Origin: Deltaproteobacteria bacterium
GTDB lineage: Bacteria > Desulfobacterota > Syntrophia > Syntrophales > UBA2210
Assembly (NCBI GenBank): GCA_016934695.1
Contig: JAFGSH010000072.1
Span: forward strand, 1 to 22,940
Length of the DNA stretch: 22,940 nt
Direction of reading: 5' to 3'
Made by a program: the position numbers and the translations under genes
The notes under the pieces: model-generated
What the model was told of the DNA's origin: nothing
What the model saw: the letters and a program-made list of their open reading frames with translations, nothing else
The model's database searches: none
In this document: piece by piece, positions 7,183 to 14,328 of the stretch
How the letters are laid out: every line of letters starts with the position of its first letter
How positions within the stretch are numbered: position 1 is the stretch's first letter

Positions 7183-8334
7183 TTACCAATCCACCTCAAG
7201 ATTTTCTATCTCGGTCGTGGCTTCCCCCTTGGCGCTTTTGATCGAATCGATCCCGCGTCCCACGACCCCCTTCGTCGTCGCATAGGAAAGGGCCGTCTCC
7301 TCGGTGATGACCCCGTCCCGGTACAGGCCGATGATGTACTGGTCGAAGGTCACCATGCCGAAGGCTTTCCCCGCCTCGATGATATCCTGGAAGGTCCTCC
7401 CCTCCTTCTCACCGTGGAGGATCGTATCCCTGACCCGCAGGTTGGTCTTCAGGATCTCGAAGGCGGCGACCCTCCCTCCCCCTACCCGGGGGAGGAGCCG
7501 CTGGCAGATGATCCAGCGAATCGTATCGGCCAGGCGCGCCCTGATCTGCGCCGCTTCCTCTTCATGGGGAAACATCCCCACGATGCGGTTGATCGTCTGC
7601 CCCGCATCCATCGTGTGGAGAGAGCTGAAGACAAGGTGTCCGGTCTCCGCGGCGCTGAGGCCGATCTCCATCGTCTCGCGGTCGCGGATCTCCCCCACCA
7701 GGATGACCTTGGGGGCCTGCCTCAGGGCGGCGCGCAGCCCGCTCGCGAAGGAGACGAAATCGATGCCGAGCTCCCGCTGGTTGAAGGTCGCCTTCTTGTG
7801 CGGGTGTTTGTATTCCACGGGGTCTTCGAGGGTGATCACGTGGACGGGCCTCTTTTCGTTGATCTCGTTCAGGACGGCTGCCAGCGACGTGGTCTTCCCC
7901 GTCCCCGTGGCGCCGGTAAAGAGAACAAACCCTTCTTTCTCCTCAGCTATTTCGGAGAGGACCTTCGGGAGATCCAGCTCGTCGCAGGTCGGGATCCGGT
8001 CCTCCAGTCTCCGCAGGACGGCGGAATAGGTATCGCCCCGGGAGAATATGTTGATCCTGAAGCGGGCCCTGACCGGCAGTTCATAGGAGGCGTCACAGGA
8101 ACCGGTCTCCACCAGGGTCCGCAGAAGGGCGCGGTTCCCGCCAATGAGGTTCAGCGCGAAGATTTCCGCCTGGAAGGGAGTAATATCCGCGGGGGAAACA
8201 TCCACGGGAACGGACGTCAGCTCGCCGGAGCTCTCCACCTGGAACGGCTTCCCCACGGTGACGTTCAGATCGGATATATCCTTGCGGGAATCGAGCATGT
8301 GTTCGAGGATGTAGTCGATCTCCTGCTTTCTCAT
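7183..8334 (-). CDS. pilU: PilT/PilU-family pilus retraction ATPase, divergent paralogue
   Basis: Hexameric ATPase of the type IV pilus, 383 residues. Motifs: Walker A FTGATGTGKTTS, Asp box VITLEDPVEYKH, Walker B KVILVGEIRDRET, His box TGHLVFSSLHTMDAG. The N-terminal PAS-like half contains GSCDASYELP and RFRINIFSRG, as in PilT/PilU. Unlike the neighbouring pilT product it lacks the C-terminal AIRNLIRE motif (it has LRVRDTILHGEKEGRTFQD in that place), which is why I call it PilU-like. The C-terminus carries an extra acidic tail of about 30 residues. AAGGAAG lies 7 bases before the ATG. It is downstream of pilT with a repeat-containing gap of 186 bases, and upstream of the pseudo-receiver gene. 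The symbol is by analogy; it could equally be called pilT2. Confidence 0.88.
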   Translation of the reverse strand: MRKQEIDYILEHMLDSRKDISDLNVTVGKPFQVESSGELTSVPVDVSPADITPFQAEIFALNLIGGNRALLRTLVETGSCDASYELPVRARFRINIFSRGDTYSAVLRRLEDRIPTCDELDLPKVLSEIAEEKEGFVLFTGATGTGKTTSLAAVLNEINEKRPVHVITLEDPVEYKHPHKKATFNQRELGIDFVSFASGLRAALRQAPKVILVGEIRDRETMEIGLSAAETGHLVFSSLHTMDAGQTINRIVGMFPHEEEAAQIRARLADTIRWIICQRLLPRVGGGRVAAFEILKTNLRVRDTILHGEKEGRTFQDIIEAGKAFGMVTFDQYIIGLYRDGVITEETALSYATTKGVVGRGIDSIKSAKGEATTEIENLEVDW

Positions 8335-8389
8335 GGCAACACTTCCTTTTCACCCGATACGTTGAGATATGCAACTAACAGTCGTTATT

Positions 8390-8484
8390 TGTCATTTCAA
8401 CCGCAGGGAGCTATAGTGCCCGTCAGGGTGAAATCTTACCGGGTCTGCACCATTATAAATTTTCTCGTCGCGAGCGCTCATCGC
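8390..8484. repeat. Dispersed palindromic repeat, copy B (decayed)
   Basis: Contains TGTCATTTCAACCGCAGGGA (8390-8409), which differs by one base from the left arm of copy A. A middle segment (8410-8440; GCTATAGTGCCCGTCAGGGT then GAAATCTTA) matches copy C. The right part TTTTCTCGTCGCGAGCGCTC (8460-8479) matches the right arm of copy A. The closing AAATGACA is absent, so the copy is truncated. It lies between pilT and the pilU-like gene. Confidence 0.7.
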
Positions 8485-8520
8485 CCACCACGCCCCTTCA
8501 GGAACGCAGCCTCCCCGGAA

Positions 8521-9603
8521 TCACACCTCCGTAAAATCGGCCGGGGGTATCTTCAGGAACGACCTGAACTTCATCTTGTCGTTGGCCTTGATATAGGCCT
8601 CCTCGGCCCCGATCCACCCCTTCTGAAGGAGCTCCATGATGGAATCGTCGAGGAGCTGCATGCCGTATTTCTTCCCTGTCTGTATCATGGAGGGGATCTG
8701 ATAGGTCTTGGACTCCCTGATCAGGTTGCGTACCGCCGGGGTGGCGATCATGATCTCGAGCGCGGCGCAGCGGCCCGGCTTGTCCACACGCTTGAAGAGG
8801 ACCTGGGCCAGGATTGCCCGTATGCCGTCGGCCAGGGTAGACCGTATCTGCATCTGCTCGTCGGAGGGGAAGACCTCTATCAGGCGGTCGATCGTCTTCG
8901 GCGCGCTCAGCGTGTGAACGGTTCCGAAAACGAGGTGTCCGGTGGACGCCGCCTCGACGGCGAGGGAGATCGTTTCGAGGTCCCTCAGTTCTCCCACCAG
9001 GATGATGTCGGGGTCCTCCCTGAGGGCGCCGCGGAGGGCGGAGGCGAAGGAGCCGGTATGCAGCCCCACCTCCCTCTGGTTGACGATGCACTCCTTGCTC
9101 TCGTGGACGAACTCGATGGGATCCTCGATGGTGATGATATGGTCCTTGCGCGTCCGGTTCGCCTCGTCGATGATGGCGGCCAGGGTCGTGGATTTACCGC
9201 TCCCGGTCGGCCCGGTAACGAGGACGAGCCCCCGCGGAAGCGACGCGAGCTTGGCGGTAACCGGGGGAAGGCCGAGCTGCGAAGGGGTGAGGATCTTGCT
9301 GGGGATCTCCCTGAAGACGGCCGCTACCCCGACCCTCTGCTGGAAGAAATTGGCGCGGTATCGTGCAAGGTTGGGGATTTCGTACGCGAAATCCACGTCG
9401 CCCGTCTCTTCGAACTGCTTGATCTTGTGCTCCGGCGTTATCTCGTACAGCATGGCCTTCAGGGCATCGCTCTCCAGGGGAGGGTACTTGACCCGTTCTA
9501 TCTCGCCCCTGATCCTCAGGGCGGGCTGCTGCCCGGAGACGAGGTGCAGGTCCGATGCGCCTTGTTCATTCATCAGTTTAAAGAACGCGTCTATCTTCGC
9601 CAT
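8521..9603 (-). CDS. pilT: Twitching motility protein PilT
   Basis: Cytoplasmic hexameric ATPase that powers type IV pilus retraction. The 360-residue product begins MAKIDAFFKLMNEQGASDLH, the standard PilT start (ASDLHL). Motifs in order: DVDFAYEIPNLARYRANFF, Walker A VTGPTGSGKSTT, Asp box ITIEDPIEFVH, the QREVG stretch, Walker B DIILVGELRDLET, His box GHLVFGTVHT, and the PilT-specific C-terminal AVRNLIRE followed by KTYQIPSMIQTG. All catalytic residues are present, so it should be the active retraction motor. GGGAG lies about 8 bases before the ATG, and a TTGACA-type promoter is at 9646-9673. It is first in an operon with the pilU-like and pseudo-receiver genes. No pilB, pilC or pilin gene is in the window. 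Confidence 0.95.
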   Translation of the reverse strand: MAKIDAFFKLMNEQGASDLHLVSGQQPALRIRGEIERVKYPPLESDALKAMLYEITPEHKIKQFEETGDVDFAYEIPNLARYRANFFQQRVGVAAVFREIPSKILTPSQLGLPPVTAKLASLPRGLVLVTGPTGSGKSTTLAAIIDEANRTRKDHIITIEDPIEFVHESKECIVNQREVGLHTGSFASALRGALREDPDIILVGELRDLETISLAVEAASTGHLVFGTVHTLSAPKTIDRLIEVFPSDEQMQIRSTLADGIRAILAQVLFKRVDKPGRCAALEIMIATPAVRNLIRESKTYQIPSMIQTGKKYGMQLLDDSIMELLQKGWIGAEEAYIKANDKMKFRSFLKIPPADFTEV

Positions 9604-9645
9604 ATTCGCTCCCTTCCCCCCGTATATCGGTATACTACCGTAGAA

Positions 9646-9673
9646 GATATAGAAAAAAGGTAATGGTTGTCAA
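9646..9673 (-). promoter_or_regulatory. Sigma70-like promoter of the pilT operon
   Basis: Minus-strand TTGACA (9668-9673), a 16-base spacer, then TATATC (9646-9651; 4 of 6). The leader to the pilT ATG is about 35 bases. A further AT-rich stretch (TAGTATACC on the minus strand) lies just downstream. Confidence 0.5.
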
Positions 9674-9781
9674 GGAATAAGAGAGGACGGCAGGACGCAT
9701 CTCCTCAGGGATACGGGGGGGGTCCGCCGGGGGCGAGTGTCACGTTTCACAGTGCGGCACGGATACGCGGGCCCGGGCTCT

Positions 9782-11557
9782 CTACTCCACCCTCTTGAAT
9801 GTCAGCGCGAAGACGGCCCCCCGCGGCTTGTTTTCGTGGACGGAGACGGAGCCGCCGTACCTTTCCATGGCTTTTCTGACCACGTGGAGACCGAGACCGG
9901 TATGCCCTGCGTCGCCATGGATAACGCCCTCCTCGAAGATCGTCTCCTTGATCTCATCGGGGATACCCGAACCGTTGTCGGCGATGCGCACCTCGCACAC
10001 ATCATCCCTCCGGACGATGGTGACATCGATCCGGTCGGCCCCCCCGTGGATGACGGCGTTCTGTATGATGTTGTCCACGACGGAAAAGAGAGACTCGTGC
10101 GCCATGACCCGGGCTCTCCCCTTGATCACGCACCTGATGGAAGGATAGTTCCCGGCGACCTCGTCGATGACGTTGCGTATCGGATAGGCCTTGAGCTCCC
10201 GGTGGGAAGACATGAACGATTCAAGCTCCCGCATCCGGTTGATGAGGTTCAGGCTCTTTTTGACGCGCCCTGACGCCTCTTCCAGGTGGTCTCCTTCGGG
10301 AGACCGCGCGTACATGGCAAGGGCGCTCTTGGTGACCAAGAGATCGTTCGTCAGGTCGTGGCGGAGTATCTGGTTGATGAGGGCGAGGTGCTCGCGGTGT
10401 GTTCTGATCTCTTCCTCCGCCTGCTTGCGGACCGTGACATCCCTCGAGATGCCGCGGAACCCGATCGGCTTCCCCTGCTCGTCTCTCATCAGCGAGACGG
10501 ACAGCTCGTGGGTCCCCCTGGTGCCGTCCGGCCTGAGGAATTCATGATCGACGATGTTCGCCGGTTTTCCCGTCCGGTAGACCCTGTTGAAGATCGCGTA
10601 TATCCTCTTTGCCGTCTCGGGGGAGGTGTATTCGCGGTTGCCCATCCCCATCAACTGCTCAGGCGGGATCCCGGCCATCCTCGGCAGGGCGTCGTTGAAG
10701 AAGGTAAATCTCCCGGAAAGGTCGATCTCCCAGTACCCGTCCTCTATCTCTTCGAGGATGCGGCGGTACTTCTCCTCGCTCTCACGCAGCGCCGCCTCCA
10801 CCAGCCGGCGCTCCGTGACGTCGCGGGCGACACCGCGGAACCCGACGGGCCGACCCTTCCGGTCTTTGATCAGGGAGGCGTTGAATTCAATGATCCTTCT
10901 GCTGCCGTCCTTCCGTACGATCTCATAATCCTCCACCGCGGCGGATCGGCCCGTCCGGTAGATCTCGTTGAAGGTCTCGTACAGTTTCTTCGCGGTCTCG
11001 GGGGTGGTATAGTCGCGACTGCTCACCCCCATCAGTTCATTCTCCGGGATATCGGTAAGCCTGCAGATTCCCCGGTTGAAGAAGGTAAATCTCCCGGCAA
11101 GATCGACCTCGTAGTAGCCGTCTTCCATCCCTTCGATGATGGTGCGGTACCGCTCCTCGCTCTCCCGCAGCCCCTTCTCGACCTCGTGCCGGGAAAGGGC
11201 TATCTTCATCGCGGCCCGGAGCTCCGCATCCCTGAACGGTGCGAAGACACAACCGAACGAGTGGGCGCATTCGACCTCTTCGAGTCCGGACCCGCTCTTG
11301 TCGGCAATGATGTATACAACGGGAATATCGAAAAAGAAACGGATCAGGCCGGCCGCCTCTACGCCGCTCATCTTCCCTTTCAGGGCGGGGTCCATCAGGA
11401 CCAGGTCGAGAGACAGCACTTCCGCCTGCCGGACGGCGTCCTCTCCCGAAGACACGACGGCCGGCACCGTGTATCCCCCGAGGTTCAGCACGTTCCGCGC
11501 TTCCCGGGCAAGGAACTGGTCATCCGCCGCGATCAGGATCTGTGGGCTCTTGTCCAT
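9782..11557 (-). CDS. Hybrid sensor histidine kinase with receiver, two PAS domains
   Basis: A 591-residue soluble sensor kinase with no TM segment. Order: receiver (about 5-122), PAS 1 (about 133-252), PAS 2 (about 260-379), phospho-acceptor helix (about 388-450, H400 in QILRHDLTND), and HATPase (about 465-591; N box VVDNIIQNAVIHG, G1 DNGSGIPDE, G2 GHTGLGLHVV). The RHDLTN H-box is of the HDxxN type common in PAS-rich kinases of anaerobes and archaea. The N-terminal receiver keeps the acidic pair and D56, but the switch Thr is Ala (IIADKS, A85) and the conserved Lys is Ala (VFAPF, A106), so its signalling is doubtful. The two PAS domains are near copies. The ATG at 11557 lacks a clear ribosome site; a TTG eight codons upstream is possible. 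No partner regulator gene adjoins it. Confidence 0.9.
   Translation of the reverse strand: MDKSPQILIAADDQFLAREARNVLNLGGYTVPAVVSSGEDAVRQAEVLSLDLVLMDPALKGKMSGVEAAGLIRFFFDIPVVYIIADKSGSGLEEVECAHSFGCVFAPFRDAELRAAMKIALSRHEVEKGLRESEERYRTIIEGMEDGYYEVDLAGRFTFFNRGICRLTDIPENELMGVSSRDYTTPETAKKLYETFNEIYRTGRSAAVEDYEIVRKDGSRRIIEFNASLIKDRKGRPVGFRGVARDVTERRLVEAALRESEEKYRRILEEIEDGYWEIDLSGRFTFFNDALPRMAGIPPEQLMGMGNREYTSPETAKRIYAIFNRVYRTGKPANIVDHEFLRPDGTRGTHELSVSLMRDEQGKPIGFRGISRDVTVRKQAEEEIRTHREHLALINQILRHDLTNDLLVTKSALAMYARSPEGDHLEEASGRVKKSLNLINRMRELESFMSSHRELKAYPIRNVIDEVAGNYPSIRCVIKGRARVMAHESLFSVVDNIIQNAVIHGGADRIDVTIVRRDDVCEVRIADNGSGIPDEIKETIFEEGVIHGDAGHTGLGLHVVRKAMERYGGSVSVHENKPRGAVFALTFKRVE
10694..11097. repeat. 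Internal duplication of the PAS domain
   Basis: A 23-base identical block occurs at 10694-10716 and 11075-11097, offset 381 bases (127 codons). The protein shows the same duplication: GRFTFFN, GYYEVDL/GYWEIDL, SPETAKRIY/TPETAKKLY and GRPVGFRG/GKPIGFRG recur at the same spacing. This points to a fairly recent in-frame tandem duplication. Confidence 0.75.
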
Positions 11558-11650
11558 GGTTGTTTCAGAGATATTTTCCAATCAGATATGACCACTCCAT
11601 GGTCCCTACCATATTTTTATTCGAAAGAGTACAGGAAATGCCGTCCCCGT

Positions 11651-11679
11651 TTGTTTTTCTCGCTTTCATCATATATACT
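11651..11679 (+). promoter_or_regulatory. Sigma70-like promoter of the DUF4301 gene
   Basis: TTGTTT (11651-11656), a 17-base spacer, then TATACT (11674-11679; 5 of 6). The leader to the ATG at 11722 is about 36 bases. It lies in the divergent gap with the histidine kinase gene, which also holds a short inverted repeat GACCA-N5-TGGTC (11590-11604). Confidence 0.45.
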
Positions 11680-11721
11680 ATACACTCTCACATCACACAG
11701 GACTCACCCGGGGAGCCACGT

Positions 11722-13257
11722 ATGCCGGAGAAACCGTTTGCGCAAAGCGACCTTGAAAGAATCAGAAACGAGGGATTGACGGTCGAGGATCTGTCGTCCC
11801 AGCTCGAACTCCTCCGCGGCGAAACGATCCCCCTTACCCTGGCCGGGGCCTGTTCCATCGGCGACGGGATCGTCGCCCTCCCGGATTCCGGCCGCGAGGC
11901 ACTGCTGCCGGAGCACGAACGGGCCGCGGCTGAGGGAAGAACGACAAAATTCGTCCCCGCCTCGGGGGCCGCGAGCCGCATGTTCCAGCAGTGGTTCGCG
12001 TGGTGCGGAACAGAAGGCTTCAATACCACGGAAGACGCCGCGACACTCGCAGGGCGGATCCCCCGGTTCGCCTTCTACGACGACCTGTCCCGCGCGATCG
12101 CGCGCGGCGGCGGTGACATCCGCAGGGTCCTGCGCGAAGACCCCCGCGGCATACTGGAGTACATCCTCACCCCGAAGGGACTGAACTACGGGAGCATGCC
12201 CAAGGCCCTTATCAAGTTTCACGCCTACCAGGAGGGCAGCCGGACCCCTCTCGAGGAACATTTGGTCGAGGCCGCCCTGTACGTACGGGACAACCGGCGC
12301 ATCTGCAGGGTGCATGTCACCGTCTCCGAAGAACACCGGCGGGATGTCGAAGACCACCTCGCGGATATACGGGGACGTTACGAGGCCTTATACGACGCGG
12401 GATTCGAGATCGCCCTCTCCGTTCAGTCCCCGTCGACCAACACCATCGCGATGGATGCGGAGGGCAGGCCCTTCCGGGACAAGAGCGGAAGGCTGGTGTT
12501 CAGGCCCGGAGGGCACGGTTCCCTCCTGAAAAATCTGAACAGCATCGAGGACGATGCGATCTTCGTCAAGAACATCGACAACGTCGTCCCCGACCGTCTG
12601 AAGCCGGAGACGGTCCTGTACAAGAAGCTCCTCGGGGGCTACCTCCTCAAACTCCAGGAAGAGGTGTTCCACCGTCTGCGTATTCTCGAAGGCAATGCGC
12701 CCGATGAAAAACAACTGTCCGGGATAGCCGCCTTCTGCCGGGAGAGGCTCTCCCGCACGGTGCCGCCAGCCTTTGACACCTTCCCCGCCGAACAAAAAAC
12801 CGCCCTCCTTTTCGATATCATGAACCGTCCCCTGCGCGTGTGCGGCATGGTGAAAAACGAGGGAGAACCGGGAGGAGGACCCTTCTGGGTCGAGGAGCGG
12901 GACGAGACACGATCCCTTCAGATCGTGGAGGAGGCTCAGATCGACATGACCTCGAAAGGGCAGCGGGAAATCTGGGAATCCTCTTCCTGGTTCAATCCCG
13001 TCGACCTGGTATGCGGGATCAGGGACTACCGGGGCGGAAAATTCGACCTCGAGCGGTATGTCGACGGACGGACCTGGATCGTCTCACATAAATCTCACGA
13101 AGGGCAGCCGCTGAAGGTCCTGGAGCGCCCGGGACTGTGGAACGGCTCCATGGCGGGGTGGAACACGGTCTTCGTGGCGGTTCCCTCCACCACCTTCAAC
13201 CCCGTCAAGACCGTGGAAGACCTGCTGAGGGACGAACACCGCGGAGAAACCACATAA
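11722..13257 (+). CDS. DUF4301 family protein, probable nucleotidyltransferase fold
   Basis: A 511-residue cytoplasmic protein that I recognise as DUF4301, a family known mainly from Bacteroidetes and Desulfobacterota with no established function. Conserved stretches: TTKFVPASGAASRMF (residues 74-88), LTPKGLNYGSMPKALIKFH (149-167), EEHLVEAALYV, SPSTNTIAMD (236-245), RPGGHGSLLKNL (261-272) and IFVKNIDNVVPD (280-291), then a C-terminal half with CGMVKNEGEPGGGPFWV. The first, fifth and sixth resemble the nucleotide loop, PGGHG-type loop and NIDN metal site of UDP-sugar pyrophosphorylases. A role in making a nucleotide-activated sugar is therefore a reasonable inference, not established. The ATG at 11722 has GGGGAG 6 bases upstream. 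It has its own promoter and ends before a strong hairpin. Confidence 0.85.
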   Translation: MPEKPFAQSDLERIRNEGLTVEDLSSQLELLRGETIPLTLAGACSIGDGIVALPDSGREALLPEHERAAAEGRTTKFVPASGAASRMFQQWFAWCGTEGFNTTEDAATLAGRIPRFAFYDDLSRAIARGGGDIRRVLREDPRGILEYILTPKGLNYGSMPKALIKFHAYQEGSRTPLEEHLVEAALYVRDNRRICRVHVTVSEEHRRDVEDHLADIRGRYEALYDAGFEIALSVQSPSTNTIAMDAEGRPFRDKSGRLVFRPGGHGSLLKNLNSIEDDAIFVKNIDNVVPDRLKPETVLYKKLLGGYLLKLQEEVFHRLRILEGNAPDEKQLSGIAAFCRERLSRTVPPAFDTFPAEQKTALLFDIMNRPLRVCGMVKNEGEPGGGPFWVEERDETRSLQIVEEAQIDMTSKGQREIWESSSWFNPVDLVCGIRDYRGGKFDLERYVDGRTWIVSHKSHEGQPLKVLERPGLWNGSMAGWNTVFVAVPSTTFNPVKTVEDLLRDEHRGETT

Positions 13258-13261
13258 GAAA

Positions 13262-13291
13262 GCCGGGTCCCGTCCTGACGGGATGCCCGGC
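13262..13291. terminator. Bidirectional terminator hairpin
   Basis: GCCGGG-T-CCCGT loop CCTG, ACGGG-ATG-CCCGGC: two stem blocks with a small bulge, four bases after the DUF4301 stop. On the minus strand it is followed by TTTCTT, so it fits best as the end of the fmdB transcript. It probably also stops plus-strand reading. Confidence 0.6.
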
Positions 13292-13305
13292 CATGGTTCA
13301 ACGTA

Positions 13306-13321
13306 AGCTGACCGTTCAGCT
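13306..13321. terminator. Second hairpin at the fmdB stop
   Basis: AGCTGA-CCGT-TCAGCT is a perfect 6-bp stem with a 4-base loop that overlaps the fmdB stop codon (13320-13322). It has no T-run. With the hairpin at 13262-13291 it forms a tandem pair between the convergent genes. Confidence 0.4.
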
Positions 13322-13613
13322 ATTCACCTTTTTCGGAAGAAGGTTTGGAAGAAGGCTTGGGATCCGAAGCGGCCGCCGTCTCGCCCGGCGATGAAGGTGA
13401 ATCGCCCTTGGGCGTCTCGGATGCTGAGGGTTTCTTTCCGCCGTAATCGGTCACATACCATCCCGATCCCTTGAGGTGAAAGGAAGAGAGGGATATCAGT
13501 TTATCCACCGACCCGTCACAGAACGTGCAGGTCGTGATCTCTTTGTCCGCGATACCCTGAAAGACCTCGAATTTCCTGCCGCATTTCCTGCATTGATACT
13601 CATAGATAGGCAT
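13320..13613 (-). CDS. FmdB-family zinc ribbon protein
   Basis: A 97-residue protein that opens with the family signature MPIYEYQCRKCGRKFE. Two CxxC pairs (CRKC and CTFC, about residues 8-11 and 29-32) form a zinc ribbon. It is followed by the usual LISLSSFHLKGSGWYVTDY stretch. The last 30 residues are Ser/Pro/Lys-rich and low in complexity, common in this family. FmdB proteins have been proposed as regulators from their first description beside formamidase and amidase genes, but their action is not established. The ATG at 13613 has GGAGGTG 8 bases upstream. The gene lies 28 bases after the HExxH protein gene, probably in one transcript ended by the hairpins at 13262-13321. Confidence 0.9.
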   Translation of the reverse strand: MPIYEYQCRKCGRKFEVFQGIADKEITTCTFCDGSVDKLISLSSFHLKGSGWYVTDYGGKKPSASETPKGDSPSSPGETAAASDPKPSSKPSSEKGE

Positions 13614-13641
13614 ACAACCAACACCTCCGACACACGATTTA

Positions 13642-14202
13642 TCAGTGCCCGCCGCGGGTATCCGCCCCGGCCGGGCGATCGTCACAGATATCTCCTATGC
13701 GATACCGGTTGCTGAAGCAGTCGAGCACGAGGTTGATGTCCGCTCCCGCCACCGGCCTGAGCATGCTCCTGGTGATCGAATGGACCTTCTCCTCCTCGGC
13801 GATCTTTTCCTCCAGCGGCGCGTCGAAGTCGATCTCCCTGCTGCCGAACCGGACGACATGTACCAGTTCATGGGCGGCAATGTACAGCATGAGAGGCTCC
13901 AGCCTGACGAAGGGCTCGCTCCTCTTCACCGCGTCGAGGATCCGGTCATCCTGGAGACAGATCGTGAAGAAATAGAAATTGTCCGGATGATCGGCTTTTC
14001 CCTCTTTCTGGTACATATAGCGGCACAGGTGGGCGAATGCCGTATCGCTCACCTCGTGATCGCTGAGATGGGCGAGGGTCTTCACCTCGTACCGGTGGGC
14101 CTTCAGTCCGCTCCTGCCCAGACGGAAGTAGTCTTCGGCCATCTCCCCGGCGTACCGGAAGGCCTTCCCCACGAGGGATATCTCCGGCGGACTGAAATAC
14201 AT
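13642..14202 (-). CDS. HExxH-motif protein, putative metalloprotease-like
   Basis: A 186-residue soluble protein. I do not recognise a named family. Residues 107-119 read YIAAHELVHVVRF, a helix with a canonical HExxH (H111, E112, H115) as in zinc-dependent peptidases. A candidate third ligand lies 23-26 residues later in AEEEKVHSI (E138 or H141). There is no signal peptide and no TM, so it would act in the cytoplasm. At 186 residues it is short for a full peptidase and resembles compact minimal metallopeptidases. The ATG at 14202 has only a weak ribosome site (GGGGTG), but a strong promoter lies at 14236-14263. The FmdB zinc-ribbon gene follows. Activity is unproven. Confidence 0.78.
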   Translation of the reverse strand: MYFSPPEISLVGKAFRYAGEMAEDYFRLGRSGLKAHRYEVKTLAHLSDHEVSDTAFAHLCRYMYQKEGKADHPDNFYFFTICLQDDRILDAVKRSEPFVRLEPLMLYIAAHELVHVVRFGSREIDFDAPLEEKIAEEEKVHSITRSMLRPVAGADINLVLDCFSNRYRIGDICDDRPAGADTRGGH

Positions 14203-14235
14203 CGTTCAACCACACCCCGCAACGGTTTCGGCTGT

Positions 14236-14263
14236 AATATATACATAAACCGGCATATGTCAA
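14236..14263 (-). promoter_or_regulatory. Strong sigma70-like promoter with overlapping palindrome
   Basis: Minus-strand TTGACA (14258-14263), a 16-base spacer, then TATATT (14236-14241; 5 of 6). A perfect 7-base inverted repeat CCGGCAT-N8-ATGCCGG (14250-14271) surrounds the -35 box, the position expected of an operator. It drives the HExxH protein and fmdB genes. Confidence 0.6.
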
Positions 14264-14273
14264 GATGCCGGAT

Positions 14274-14324
14274 CAGCTCATCAGCCATTAGCTGTTGGCT
14301 ATTGGCTTACCAGCTTATCAGCCA
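14274..14324. repeat. Short direct and inverted repeats after the mlaD-like gene
   Basis: CAGCTCATCAGCCA (14274-14287) recurs as CAGCTTATCAGCCA (14311-14324) with one mismatch. Between them, TTGGCTATTGGCT provides inverted partners for AGCCA, so several alternative hairpins are possible. The block starts five bases beyond the mlaD-like stop codon and could help end or protect that transcript. Confidence 0.5.
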
Positions 14325-14328
14325 CCAC

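Noticed and set aside
7123..9663. An 846-codon open frame on the plus strand opposite pilT and the pilU-like gene.
   Set aside because: It is the antisense shadow of two well-supported ATPase genes in GC-rich DNA; its product has no recognisable motif and no ribosome site.
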